Assembly (NCBI RefSeq): GCF_000332055.1
Contig: NZ_ALVZ01000226.1
Location: 36,127 to 100,126, forward strand
Direction of reading: 5' to 3'
From: Xenococcus sp. PCC 7305
GTDB taxonomy: Bacteria; Cyanobacteriota; Cyanobacteriia; Cyanobacteriales; Xenococcaceae
DNA: 64,000 bases
The position numbers and the translations under genes were made by a program. The notes under the pieces are model-generated. The model saw only the letters and a list, made by a program, of their open reading frames with translations. It had not been told where the DNA came from and ran no database searches. Below, piece by piece: positions 1-8,843 of this stretch (position 1 is the stretch's first letter; each line of letters begins with the position of its first letter).

Positions 1-424
1 TGACCAAAATACTAGTAACGGCTGAGCGATCCACCGAGGGGTTGGCCTCTAATTTGGCTCCTGAGCTGATAATTCGTGAACTCAGATCGGGATTGCGATC
101 AAATAGTTTTACTGTTTTAGGTGTTTGCTCTGTGCCTTCCCCTTTAAGCGTAACTTTGGCTCTTTTATTAGTTTCGTCTAGTTCTACGGTTTTAACTTGC
201 TTATCTGCCAATTTTTCCAAGAATTCGCCGTAAGTTAGAGTATTCTTAGGTTTTTCTTGGGACAAGGCTGGGGTTGTCAAGAAACAAGTTTGTAAAATCA
301 ACCACCCAGTAGCCAATTTACGCAAATAACTAGATGATTTATTTAGTTTGCTTATTTTTTGGCCCTGAGAATTAGTTTTAGTGATAGAAGAGTTAGAAAA
401 ATTTTTTAAATACTTTTGTTTCAT
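1..424 (-). CDS. ftsH: FtsH-like membrane protease, N-terminal part only
   Basis: The gene starts with ATG at 424 and runs off the left edge, so only about 141 codons are visible. A basic N-terminus is followed by one hydrophobic segment near residues 38-55 (WLILQTCFLTTPALS), which could be a signal anchor. Next comes a stretch with LTYGEFLEKL and VKTVELDE, then KTVKLFDRNPDL. This matches the membrane-proximal domain of cyanobacterial FtsH, an ATP- and zinc-dependent thylakoid or plasma-membrane protease. The AAA and zinc-protease domains would lie outside the window, so a truncated or FtsH-like protein cannot be excluded. The gene is divergent from aroA. Confidence 0.7.
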   Translation of the reverse strand, partial: MKQKYLKNFSNSSITKTNSQGQKISKLNKSSSYLRKLATGWLILQTCFLTTPALSQEKPKNTLTYGEFLEKLADKQVKTVELDETNKRAKVTLKGEGTEQTPKTVKLFDRNPDLSSRIISSGAKLEANPSVDRSAVTSILV

Positions 425-577
425 TTGACAACTTCAATATAAGCCCTAACTCTATGATATCGTTTGCCAACTAGGACAGCTAGTGGGAACTCAAGGAATG
501 AATACTAATTTTTAAGTAAAAAGTCTTGATTCTATTTACTCTTTACAGAAAAAGCTGTTTACTATTTACATGAAAAG

Positions 578-609
578 CTGATAACTGATCACTGATCACT
601 GATAACTGT
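578..609. repeat. Short tandem repeat of the GATAACTG/GATCACTG type
   Basis: Four imperfect eight-base units of the form GATAACT or GATCACT lie directly upstream of the aroA start. A related array lies just upstream of the kinase gene (22328-22366). These look like dispersed low-complexity repeats at gene borders. No function can be read from the sequence. Confidence 0.6.
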
Positions 610-614
610 TTCCT

Positions 615-1967
615 ATGCCATCTCCTATTGTCAAACTCCAAGATCAAGATAATCAATCTCAAGATTTAATTATTACTCCTTCCAGTTCAGGAATTGCCCT
701 AACTGGGACTATTGGGATACCTGGGGATAAATCGATCTCTCACCGTGCTTTGATGTTAGGGGCGATCGCAGAAGGAGAAACCACGATTGAAGGTTTGCTA
801 TTGGGAGAAGACCCGATGAGTACTGCAAAATGTTTTCGGGCCATGGGGGCAAAAATTTCTAAATTAAATTCGGAAAAGGTCATAGTTCAAGGTGTCGGCT
901 TAGGTAACCTCACAGAGCCGATTCATGTTCTCAATGCGGGAAATTCTGGCACTACTATCAGATTAATGTTGGGTTTGCTAGCATCCCATCCCGGCAAGTT
1001 TTTTACGATTACTGGAGATAAATCTTTGCGATCGCGTCCTATGTCGCGGGTTGTCAATCCCCTAAGCCAAATGGGGGCAAATATTTGGGGCAGAGAAGAC
1101 AATTCGCTGGCTCCGCTGGCCGTCCGAGGACAACAGCTCAAGGCTATTCATTACTTATCTCCTGTAGCTTCTGCTCAAGTCAAATCCTGTGTTTTATTAG
1201 CAGGTTTAATGGTGGACGGCAAAACAACTGTTACCGAGCCTGCCTTGTCGCGTGATCATAGCGAGAGAATGTTGCGAGCTTTTGGTGCCGAATTAGAAGT
1301 AAATCCCAAAACCAATAGCGTTACGATTACTGGCCAACCAACTCTTACAGGTCAAAAGGTCATCGTTCCTGGGGATATTAGTTCCGCTGCTTTTTGGTTA
1401 GTTGCTGCGGCGATCATTCCAGGTTCAGAGTTACTCATTACGAATGTGGGAGTGAATCCTACTCGGACAGGAATTTTGGAAGCCTTGGAGATGATGGAGG
1501 CAGATATTGTCAAGGAAAATGAACGGACGGTTGCTGGGGAACCAGTAGCAGATCTACGAGTTAAATATAGTCAATTAAAAGCCTGTATTATTGGCGGTAA
1601 GATTATTCCCCGTCTCATTGATGAAATTCCCATTCTCGCTGTAGCAGCGGCCTTTGCCTCGGGAACTACAGTAATCAAGGATGCAGCAGAATTGCGGGTC
1701 AAAGAAAGCGATCGCCTGGCCGTGATGGCAACTGAATTAGGGAAAATGGGCGCTCGGATTAAAGAACTAGGTGACGGCTTAGAAATCACTGGCGGGGCTA
1801 GTTTAACTGGGGCTGATGTCGATAGTTTTACAGATCATCGGATTGCCATGAGTCTTGCGATCGCATCTTTAAACGCCAAGGAAACAACGACTATTCATCG
1901 CGCCGAAGCTGCTTCGATTTCCTACCCCAATTTTGTGGCTACTTTAAGACAAGCAATTAGTAATTAA
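615..1967 (+). CDS. aroA: 3-phosphoshikimate 1-carboxyvinyltransferase (EPSP synthase)
   Basis: This enzyme makes 5-enolpyruvylshikimate-3-phosphate from shikimate-3-phosphate and phosphoenolpyruvate in aromatic amino-acid synthesis. The 450-residue length is normal. Family motifs run in order: [13 protein letters not shown] (substrate-binding Lys-Ser-Arg), [71 protein letters not shown] and [11 protein letters not shown]. RPMxRV and SAQxKS are the motifs used to define class II EPSP synthases, so this belongs nearer that class than the E. coli-type class I. A 25-30 residue polar extension precedes the catalytic fold. The gene converges on the DUF4340 gene with only five bases between the stops. 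Confidence 0.96.
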   Translation: MPSPIVKLQDQDNQSQDLIITPSSSGIALTGTIGIPGDKSISHRALMLGAIAEGETTIEGLLLGEDPMSTAKCFRAMGAKISKLNSEKVIVQGVGLGNLTEPIHVLNAGNSGTTIRLMLGLLASHPGKFFTITGDKSLRSRPMSRVVNPLSQMGANIWGREDNSLAPLAVRGQQLKAIHYLSPVASAQVKSCVLLAGLMVDGKTTVTEPALSRDHSERMLRAFGAELEVNPKTNSVTITGQPTLTGQKVIVPGDISSAAFWLVAAAIIPGSELLITNVGVNPTRTGILEALEMMEADIVKENERTVAGEPVADLRVKYSQLKACIIGGKIIPRLIDEIPILAVAAAFASGTTVIKDAAELRVKESDRLAVMATELGKMGARIKELGDGLEITGGASLTGADVDSFTDHRIAMSLAIASLNAKETTTIHRAEAASISYPNFVATLRQAISN

Positions 1968-1972
1968 GACCT

Positions 1973-2524
1973 TCAAGATTTTCTTTTCCACTCTTGAAAG
2001 TCTCTCTCTACTGCATATTGCCAAGTTTTGGCAACGAGAACAATCTTATTATTGATTGGAGTATCGGAAAAAACTTGAGCATAGATCAAAGAGTCATCAA
2101 TTGTCGGTTGCCCCAGAGCTATTTTGGAAGTTTGGCCCTCCGTTGTCACAAAAGAGATTGTGGCGATCGGCTTATCTAGACCATATTCAGCTAAGGTAGT
2201 TCCCTCAGGAGCAATAATGCGATCGCTTGTCCCTCCAACCAACAAATCTGCCAGAAAAGCAATCGCTGCATCATCAGCTAAGGCTTGTTCCGGCTGCACC
2301 ATTGACCAAGAATCTTCTTGATCTGCGTTCTGAATAAACTCCAAAGTTAAATCTTTTTGGTCAATAATAATTTTTTGGATTTGACTCTGTTCGACATTAA
2401 AAATCTTTTGTTCCGCAATCTTATTCTCTTCCTGTCTTGGTCTGGTGAGTTCAGAGATCCCAACCCACCCCACCATCAAAAAAGCTGTTGTCACCAAGAT
2501 CCAGGTCGTTTTTTTGAGTTTCAT
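1973..2524 (-). CDS. DUF4340 domain-containing membrane-anchored protein
   Basis: This is a 183-residue protein with an N-terminal transmembrane or signal-anchor segment (residues 7-24) and an extracytoplasmic domain. The pattern of a short beta repeat, IIDQKDLTLEF, DSWSMVQPEQALADDAAIAFLADLL and EYGLDKPIATISFVT, matches DUF4340, which often occurs beside gliding or ABC-transport genes. No enzymatic motif is visible. Its start overlaps the stop of the SemiSWEET-like gene by four bases (ATGA), so the two are co-transcribed and probably translationally coupled. Confidence 0.8.
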   Translation of the reverse strand: MKLKKTTWILVTTAFLMVGWVGISELTRPRQEENKIAEQKIFNVEQSQIQKIIIDQKDLTLEFIQNADQEDSWSMVQPEQALADDAAIAFLADLLVGGTSDRIIAPEGTTLAEYGLDKPIATISFVTTEGQTSKIALGQPTIDDSLIYAQVFSDTPINNKIVLVAKTWQYAVERDFQEWKRKS

Positions 2525-2859
2525 ACAATCTCTTGATCAACCTCCACATTGATTGTATTTGGGGAGCTGATTTGTGCGGGCACTTGGCGTCTATAGCTTA
2601 AAGCCAGAAAAAAGATCGCGAAATCTAAAACAGCAGTCCCTAGAAGACCAACCAGCGATTGAAGAGCTAAATATTTTTCAGTGAACAAATACAAGCCGAT
2701 ATTAGCGACTCCAAAAAGAAACCAGGTGATTAGACTAACTCCAGCGGCATTTCTTTCCTGAACTATTTTTACCAGTTGAGTAATAGTAGCAATGGGCAAA
2801 ATAATAGCAGGAACCCATCCTGCTAAATTGACTAAGAGGTCATTCATCGAAATTGTCAT
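2521..2859 (-). CDS. SemiSWEET/PQ-loop-type small membrane protein
   Basis: This is a protein of about 112 residues with three hydrophobic helices. It has a PxxTITQLxKIVQERNAAGVS segment followed by TWFLFGVANIGLYLF. The proline-containing first helix, the basic loop and the S-x-x-T/W second helix fit the single triple-helix bundle of bacterial SemiSWEETs, which dimerise to transport sugars. The substrate is unknown. An upstream in-frame TTG at 2868 exists, but ATG at 2859 (or 2847) is likelier. It is first in a two-gene operon with the DUF4340 gene. Confidence 0.6.
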   Translation of the reverse strand: MTISMNDLLVNLAGWVPAIILPIATITQLVKIVQERNAAGVSLITWFLFGVANIGLYLFTEKYLALQSLVGLLGTAVLDFAIFFLALSYRRQVPAQISSPNTINVEVDQEIV

Positions 2860-3027
2860 CAAGAACAATTATTCATCATACGCCTGATCATATGATTAAT
2901 TGGCATGCATCTAATATATTTTTGTTAGTTCGTATAATTATGAGTTTCAGGCGTAATTTGTTAATCTTTGGAATGGTTACCTTAACCAAGATTTAATTTC
3001 TTTAGACCTGCGGCAAAATAATTAGTT

Positions 3028-3900
3028 ATGTCCTGGAATCGTATTCTAAGTGCTATTATAGCGATCTTCCTTGCCTTGGGGATGATTGTTTTAGGGGGAT
3101 GGTATTTTTCCGTCGCCATTGGGATTCTAATTTTTCTCGCACAGATTGAGTATTTTCGTTTAGTTCGCGCAACAGGAATTGAACCTGCGGCAAAAACTAC
3201 TTTTGTCGTCTCTCAACTTCTCTTGATTAGTTCGACTATTACTCCCAACATCACCGATGCTATGTTTTGTCTGGGGGGCACGATTATTTGCTTTTATTTA
3301 TTATTTCAACCCAAAATGGCCACGATCGCCGATATTTCTAGTTCTATTCTAGGATTATTCTATTGCGGCTATCTTCCGACCTATTGGGTGCGCTTACGAG
3401 TTAGTCTGCCCCATAACAATTCGATGACTAATTTACCTTTAGATGGTTATTGGCCAACTTCTTGGTCCGATTTTCAGCAGTGGCCCAACGCTTTGATTCT
3501 TACTTTTCTGGTCATGGCTTGTATTTGGGCTGCCGATATTGGAGCTTATTTTATGGGAAAAATCTTTGGGCGCACTAAATTATCCGCCATTAGCCCAAAA
3601 AAGACCGTTGAAGGAGCAGCCTTTGGGATCTTAGGTAGCTTAATTGTCGCTGAGTTGGGAGCTTGGTATTTTGATTTTCCTGGTTGGAGATTTAGCGGAA
3701 TTATATTAGGGAGTCTGATCGGAGTTACCAGCTTACTTGGCGATTTAACCGAATCAATGATGAAAAGAGATGCGGGGGTGAAAGATTCGGGGCAATTAAT
3801 TCCGGGTCATGGGGGTATCTTAGACCGTACTGATAGTTATGTTTTTACTGCTCCCTTGGTTTATTATTTTGTGACTCTTTTGTTACCTTTGATACGCTAA
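3028..3900 (+). CDS. cdsA: Phosphatidate cytidylyltransferase (CDP-diglyceride synthase)
   Basis: CdsA converts phosphatidic acid and CTP to CDP-diacylglycerol, the precursor of phosphatidylglycerol. The 290-residue protein has several membrane helices. Near the C-terminus is the complete CDP-alcohol signature: SMMKRDAGVKDSGQLIPG followed by HGGILDRTDS. The IWAADIGAYFMGKIFGRTKLS segment is also typical. It is a single gene followed by a hairpin terminator. Confidence 0.96.
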   Translation: MSWNRILSAIIAIFLALGMIVLGGWYFSVAIGILIFLAQIEYFRLVRATGIEPAAKTTFVVSQLLLISSTITPNITDAMFCLGGTIICFYLLFQPKMATIADISSSILGLFYCGYLPTYWVRLRVSLPHNNSMTNLPLDGYWPTSWSDFQQWPNALILTFLVMACIWAADIGAYFMGKIFGRTKLSAISPKKTVEGAAFGILGSLIVAELGAWYFDFPGWRFSGIILGSLIGVTSLLGDLTESMMKRDAGVKDSGQLIPGHGGILDRTDSYVFTAPLVYYFVTLLLPLIR

Positions 3901-3909
3901 AGGAAAGAG

Positions 3910-3932
3910 CTTGTTAATTAACAAGACTTTTT
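3910..3932 (+). terminator. Candidate intrinsic terminator of cdsA
   Basis: A 16-base perfect palindrome (CTTGTT, loop AATT, AACAAG) lies ten bases after the cdsA stop. It is followed by ACTTTTT. The stem is AT-rich, so termination may be weak. Confidence 0.55.
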
Positions 3933-4005
3933 GGGAATCCTAATTGGGTGGGGTATTTTTTACCCATAAATAAAATAATCACTGTAATATATTAGGAACT
4001 TGGTG

Positions 4006-5205
4006 ATGACGACTACCAAAGATGGAATTAGTCATACTCGTACCCGAATTCAACAATTTAATGCCACCAAACAGTTGGAGTTTTTTGAGTCTCTTAAATT
4101 AGCTAAATTTAGTGGTCAATTAGCGATTCATGATGTGCAAGATACTTCTTGGACTCTTTATTTATATTTGGGCAGAATTGTCTATGCTACTGGCGGAATT
4201 CATCCTGTAAGACGTTGGCGCAGAAATTTAGTAGCTTATTGTCCCCAAAGATTAGCTCACTTTAACGAAATCCAATTAGAATTAGCCACTATTCCCGAAG
4301 AGGAGTGCCGCATTTCCTGGGAGTATAAGCTATTATCCCTCTGGATCGATCAGAAAAAAATTACGAGAGAACAGGCGACTCGTATGATCAAAGCTACTAT
4401 TATTGAGGTGCTATTTGATCTTGCTCATCCCATAGAAGTGTTTTGCCAAACAATTAAAGATAATTTAATTTCTACTCGATTAGTCTTAATTGAAGCAGAA
4501 CAAGTAATTGCTGAGGCCAATAAGCTTTGGCAGGCTTGGCAAGAAGCCAAAATTGCTGATCGTTCCCCAGATATGGCTCCAGTTATTCGCCAGCCAGAAG
4601 CTCTCAAAAAGAGAACATCTTCCCAAGTTTATCAAAATCTCAGTCAATTACTAGATGGGCAGCAAACCCTGAGGGATCTTAGTATTCGGATGAGGCGAGA
4701 TGTTGTCACCGTAACACGTTCCTTGATTCCCTATATCCAATTGGGCTTAGTGCAATTAATCACGATCGACGATATCCCGCCGCCAGTATCTCCGCCGATT
4801 GCTCACAAGCTGTCGAAAGGAATTTCTCCCCATCGAATTCTTATTGCCTGCATTGACGACAGTCCTCAGATCTGTCAATCCATGGAGCATATTATGAGGA
4901 GTGCTGGATATCAATTTGTCAGTGAGATGGACGGGTTAAGGGCGATCGCGGTGTTGCTTAACCGCAAGCCAGACCTAATCTTTCTCGATCTCATTATGCC
5001 CAATACCAACGGGTATGAAATCTGTACTCAACTACGGAAGCTGTCATATTTCAAGCAGACTCCTATTGTGATTGTCACAGGGAATGATGGCCTGATAGAT
5101 CGGGTACGAGCCAAAATGGTAGGATCAACGGATTTCATTAGTAAACCCGTTGACGAAAAGCTAGTTTTAGGTACTATTGAAAAATATCTAAGCAAGAAAG
5201 TTTAA
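4006..5205 (+). CDS. PatA-type response regulator (PixG/PilG-like)
   Basis: This is the first gene of the chemotaxis operon. The N-terminal part (about residues 10-200) is a DUF4388/PatA-like domain with FSGQLAIHDVQ and LYLGRIVYATGG. The C-terminal part (about 280-399) is a receiver with an acidic pair (CIDDS), phospho-acceptor Asp in FLDLIMPNTNGYE, the Thr of VTGND and Lys in SKPVD. Proteins of this architecture head the pix and pil operons of Synechocystis and act in phototaxis or pilus control. TTG (4000) and GTG (4003) also precede the ATG at 4006, which sits behind AGGAAC. Confidence 0.88.
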   Translation: MTTTKDGISHTRTRIQQFNATKQLEFFESLKLAKFSGQLAIHDVQDTSWTLYLYLGRIVYATGGIHPVRRWRRNLVAYCPQRLAHFNEIQLELATIPEEECRISWEYKLLSLWIDQKKITREQATRMIKATIIEVLFDLAHPIEVFCQTIKDNLISTRLVLIEAEQVIAEANKLWQAWQEAKIADRSPDMAPVIRQPEALKKRTSSQVYQNLSQLLDGQQTLRDLSIRMRRDVVTVTRSLIPYIQLGLVQLITIDDIPPPVSPPIAHKLSKGISPHRILIACIDDSPQICQSMEHIMRSAGYQFVSEMDGLRAIAVLLNRKPDLIFLDLIMPNTNGYEICTQLRKLSYFKQTPIVIVTGNDGLIDRVRAKMVGSTDFISKPVDEKLVLGTIEKYLSKKV

Positions 5206-5389
5206 TTGGTAGCTATGAAAATTAGAGTAATTATTAATTAATAAAAATAAAATGTTTTCTTTCCCAAAACTGTTAACTTCACTGTAATTAAAGGGAACTA
5301 TAAAAATGATCGATAGACCATGATTAGCTGGCAACTTAATGCCAGTAGCTTATTTGAAATAGTCTAATTTTTTTATTAAGGTAATCGTA

Positions 5390-5749
5390 ATGGGACAAGC
5401 CCTAATTGTCGATGATTCAGCAACCGAAAGAGCAATACTGGTTAATTATTTACAAGAGATTGGTATTGACATCTTAATTGCGACTAGTGGAGAAGAAGCT
5501 CTAGAAAAAATTGCGAATACTCATCCCGATCTAATTTTGCTAGATGTAGTGTTACCTGGGCGTAGCGGCTTCGAAATTTGTCGTGAACTTAAAGGATCAC
5601 AGATCACCAATAAAATTCCAATTATTCTTTGCTCCAATAAAGGAACTGATATGGATAAATTTTGGGGAAAAAAACAAGGCGCAGACGCCTATATCCCTAA
5701 ACCTATCAATCAGGAAGAATTGCTACAGGCTGTTCAAAGCTTGATTTAA
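5390..5749 (+). CDS. CheY-like single-domain response regulator (PixH/PilH-like)
   Basis: This is a 119-residue stand-alone receiver. The acidic residues are in LIVDDSATERA, the phospho-Asp in LILLDVVLPGRSG, and the Lys in YIPKPINQEE. No output domain is attached, as expected for a diffusible regulator acting on the pilus machinery or as a phosphate sink. It is the second gene in the operon, 184 bases after the PatA-type gene. Confidence 0.9.
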   Translation: MGQALIVDDSATERAILVNYLQEIGIDILIATSGEEALEKIANTHPDLILLDVVLPGRSGFEICRELKGSQITNKIPIILCSNKGTDMDKFWGKKQGADAYIPKPINQEELLQAVQSLI

Positions 5750-5779
5750 TAATTCAGTTTATTAAGGAAGAACCAAACT

Positions 5780-6328
5780 GTGTCTGACTCTACTGCCTAC
5801 AAAAAATTAGTTCATTCGCCCACAGAGTTATTACAAGAGCGCCAAGAAGAACAGTTTTTGCGGTTTCACCTCGAACCTGAAACTAAAATCATGTTACCTA
5901 TTGAACAAGTAACAGAAGTTCTAAAAATTGGTGTTGGCAAAATCGTTCCCATTCCTCAAATGCCTACTTGGGTAATGGGAGTTTACAATTGGCGAGGTGA
6001 AATTCTTTGGATAGTAGATTTAGGGCATTTAATTGGTCTTAGTCCTTGGGATCAGCAGGAAATGAAAACAACTGCGCACACTGCCGTTGTCTTATCCTAT
6101 AGTGGTCAATCTGATAAGGGTAAAAAATCTCAAACCAGTCTGGGATTAATTATGACAAGAGTAGAAGATATTGAATTATGTAATTCTAATTTAATTCAGT
6201 CTCCTCCTGCTTCGGCAATTACTTCAGATTTAGCTCCTTTTCTCCGGGGTTATTGGGCGAAGCCCGATGGTCAAATTATTTTAGTTTTGGATGGTGATGC
6301 CATCGTCGCAGCGATACCACAAAATTAA
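5780..6328 (+). CDS. CheW-like adaptor (PixI/PilI-like)
   Basis: This 182-residue CheW domain couples receptors to CheA. The characteristic stretches are FHLEPETKIMLPIEQVTEVL, VPIPQMPTWVMGVYNWRGEI and WIVDLGHLIGL. Translation starts at GTG (5780) behind an AAGGAAG ribosome-binding site. It lies 30 bases after the CheY-like gene. Confidence 0.9.
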   Translation: MSDSTAYKKLVHSPTELLQERQEEQFLRFHLEPETKIMLPIEQVTEVLKIGVGKIVPIPQMPTWVMGVYNWRGEILWIVDLGHLIGLSPWDQQEMKTTAHTAVVLSYSGQSDKGKKSQTSLGLIMTRVEDIELCNSNLIQSPPASAITSDLAPFLRGYWAKPDGQIILVLDGDAIVAAIPQN

Positions 6329-6456
6329 ACTAAACCACAAAATATTTTTAACAGATATTTAAAAGTAAGTATTAAGGCGTAAAAAGTTAAAATTTCTAGT
6401 AATTAATAATTCAATTTAGTTCATTAATTTCAGTAACCAGTATAATCCAAAGCAAT

Positions 6457-8784
6457 ATGGGTACTCAACAAGCTCTTTCTTTATTAGGTAAACTTTATTA
6501 CCTCCCGATTACGAGTAAAACAAGATTAATCTCTTGGTTTGGTTTGGGAGCTTTAGTCGTCGTGGTTGGTTCAGGAGGAATCATTCTCAGACAGAGTTTA
6601 GAAGAACAAAGATTTAAAGAAGTTGAATCTCAAATGGCTATTATTAGCACATTAGTTTCTGAGTCTCCTACCGATGATAAATTACCCAATGCTCAGCGAT
6701 TATTAGGGGCTTTTACTGATAACAATCAGCAGGATTATGGTGCGGTTTATTTGCCTAAAAATACTGGGGATTTTAAGTTAGCAACTTCTTCATCAGAAGA
6801 TACAGAAAATAGTAAAGTCTCCTTACTAACTTTAAAAAATATTTTACTTTTAGCGAATAACAATTCAGGTCGAGTTGTTACGGAGCAAGCCAAGATTAAT
6901 AATGAGACCTACAGTCTAGCAGCTCAAGCTATAACTGATGATGCACAAGAGCCTATCGCGGTTATTGTTTATGGCAGTAGAATAAATTCGGCTATATTTT
7001 GGAATAGTATCGGGCTACAAATGACGTTGGCTGGGTTAGTCACTGCGGCTACTCTTTGGTTGACAGATTTCTTGGGAAGAGCAATCACCGAACCGATTCA
7101 AGAATTGCAACAAATAACCCAAGATTTCTCTGAAGGGGATCTCAGTGCTAGAGCGCCCATGCGAACTAATGATGAAATTGCCCTCCTCGCCAGTAGTTTC
7201 AATCAGCTAGCAGACTCGATTGAAACTAGTGAAAATAAATTGCGTGAAGATGCCAAGAAATCGCAAGCACTCCGAGAAATTGCTTTGAGTCTTGGAGAGG
7301 CTTTAGAAACAGAGGCTATTTTTAAAATTGTGGTGGCGGATAGTCGTCAAGTATTGCATGGCGATCGCTCAATTTATTATGCTTTTGCTCAACAATGGCA
7401 GGGATCTATTATGGCCGAGTCTGTTCAGGATGGATATCCTACAGTTTTGGGCACTAGCTTTGACGATCCTTATTTTTCCGAAGAATATCTAGAAAAATAC
7501 CGCGCAGGAGAAGTTATCGCTATTGCTGATATATCTCAAACAGGTTTGTCAGAATCCCATCTACAACAATTAGAAGATCTTAATATAAAAGCTAGCCTGA
7601 TAGCACCAGTCTTAAAGGGAGAAACCCTGACAGGGTTACTGGTTGTTCATCAATGTAATCAACCCAGAGCATGGCAATCTGGAGAAATCGAGTTGTTAGC
7701 TCAAATAGCGATTCAAACTGGGAATGCTTTAGAGAAAGCAGAACTGTTACAAAGACAAAAGCAATCTCAAGAAAAAGAACGCCAAGCTAAAGAAAACCTG
7801 CAAAGACGAGCTTTGGAATTATTAATGGAAGTAGATCCTGTTAGTCAAGGAGATTTAACTATTCGAGCTCAAATTAAAGAAGATGAAATTGGCACGATTG
7901 CCGATTCCTACAATGCGACTATTGAGAGCTTGCGTAAATTAGTCACTCAAGTCCAATCCGCAGCTGCCTTGGTATCAACAACTACTAGTGCCAAGGAAAC
8001 TTCGATTCAAGAACTATCCCAAGGCGCATCGGAGCAAACCCAGGAAATCACTAAGGCACTGGGACGAATTCAAGCCATGACTAATTCAATTCAAATTGTG
8101 GCCAGCAATGCAGAAGCCGCCGAAAAAGCCGTGCGTTTAGCCTCAGATACAGTGCAAGCTGGAGATGAAGTCATGAATAGAACAGTCGACGGCTTTAGCT
8201 CTATTCGAGAAACGGTGGCCGAGACAGCCAAAAAAGTTAAGCGCCTAGGAGAATCATCTCAAAAAATTTCCAAGGTTGTTAATCTAATTAGTAGCTTTGC
8301 TGATCAAACAAACCTTTTAGCTTTGAATGCTTCTATTGAAGCTGCCCATGCAGGGGAAGAAGGTCGAGGTTTTGCCGTGGTAGCCGATGAGGTGAGGTCT
8401 TTGGCTCGCCAATCAGCAGAAGCCACAGCAGAAATTGAATCCCTCGTTGCAGAAATTCAGGCTGAAACCAATGAAGTAGTTGCTGCTATGGAGTCAGGTA
8501 CGGAACAGGTAGTGGCAGGAACGAGATTAGTCGACGAGACGCGTTCTTCTCTTAATCAAATATCCCAAGTAAGTAGTCAACTTGATGAATTAGTTGTTGC
8601 GATCGCTCAGGCAACTGTGGAACAATCCCAAGATTCGGAGATAGTGAGTCAGACTATGGAGCAAGTAGCTGCTGTTTCAGAAAAAACTGCCACCGAGGCT
8701 TTACAGGTGTCTGATTCTTTTAAGGAGCTACTGACTGTAGCCCAAGATCTGCAAGAAAGTGTTAGTAAATTTAAAGTTAATTAG
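6457..8784 (+). CDS. Methyl-accepting chemotaxis protein with cyanobacteriochrome-like GAF domain (PixJ-like)
   Basis: The 775-residue receptor has TM1 (about 26-46), an extracytoplasmic loop of about 140 residues, TM2 (about 187-205), HAMP, GAF (about 275-425), a second HAMP-like segment ([18 protein letters not shown]) and an MCP signalling domain. The tip reads [20 protein letters not shown], with His at the usually conserved Arg (Tsr Arg388 equivalent). The GAF resembles the chromophore domain of PixJ, but the DxCF position reads DDPYF and the usual Cys-His pair reads Ser-His (SESHLQQL). Covalent bilin binding is therefore unlikely. Gene order matches Synechocystis pixG-H-I-J. Confidence 0.88.
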   Translation: MGTQQALSLLGKLYYLPITSKTRLISWFGLGALVVVVGSGGIILRQSLEEQRFKEVESQMAIISTLVSESPTDDKLPNAQRLLGAFTDNNQQDYGAVYLPKNTGDFKLATSSSEDTENSKVSLLTLKNILLLANNNSGRVVTEQAKINNETYSLAAQAITDDAQEPIAVIVYGSRINSAIFWNSIGLQMTLAGLVTAATLWLTDFLGRAITEPIQELQQITQDFSEGDLSARAPMRTNDEIALLASSFNQLADSIETSENKLREDAKKSQALREIALSLGEALETEAIFKIVVADSRQVLHGDRSIYYAFAQQWQGSIMAESVQDGYPTVLGTSFDDPYFSEEYLEKYRAGEVIAIADISQTGLSESHLQQLEDLNIKASLIAPVLKGETLTGLLVVHQCNQPRAWQSGEIELLAQIAIQTGNALEKAELLQRQKQSQEKERQAKENLQRRALELLMEVDPVSQGDLTIRAQIKEDEIGTIADSYNATIESLRKLVTQVQSAAALVSTTTSAKETSIQELSQGASEQTQEITKALGRIQAMTNSIQIVASNAEAAEKAVRLASDTVQAGDEVMNRTVDGFSSIRETVAETAKKVKRLGESSQKISKVVNLISSFADQTNLLALNASIEAAHAGEEGRGFAVVADEVRSLARQSAEATAEIESLVAEIQAETNEVVAAMESGTEQVVAGTRLVDETRSSLNQISQVSSQLDELVVAIAQATVEQSQDSEIVSQTMEQVAAVSEKTATEALQVSDSFKELLTVAQDLQESVSKFKVN

Positions 8785-8843
8785 CCCCTACCGTCGTCAA
8801 TCCTCTGTTTTAGTCAGAACTTGTTATTTATCCTCGTCAAGAT

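Noticed and set aside
42..233. 63-codon plus-strand frame at the left edge
   Set aside because: It is antisense to the FtsH-like frame, which has clear family similarity.
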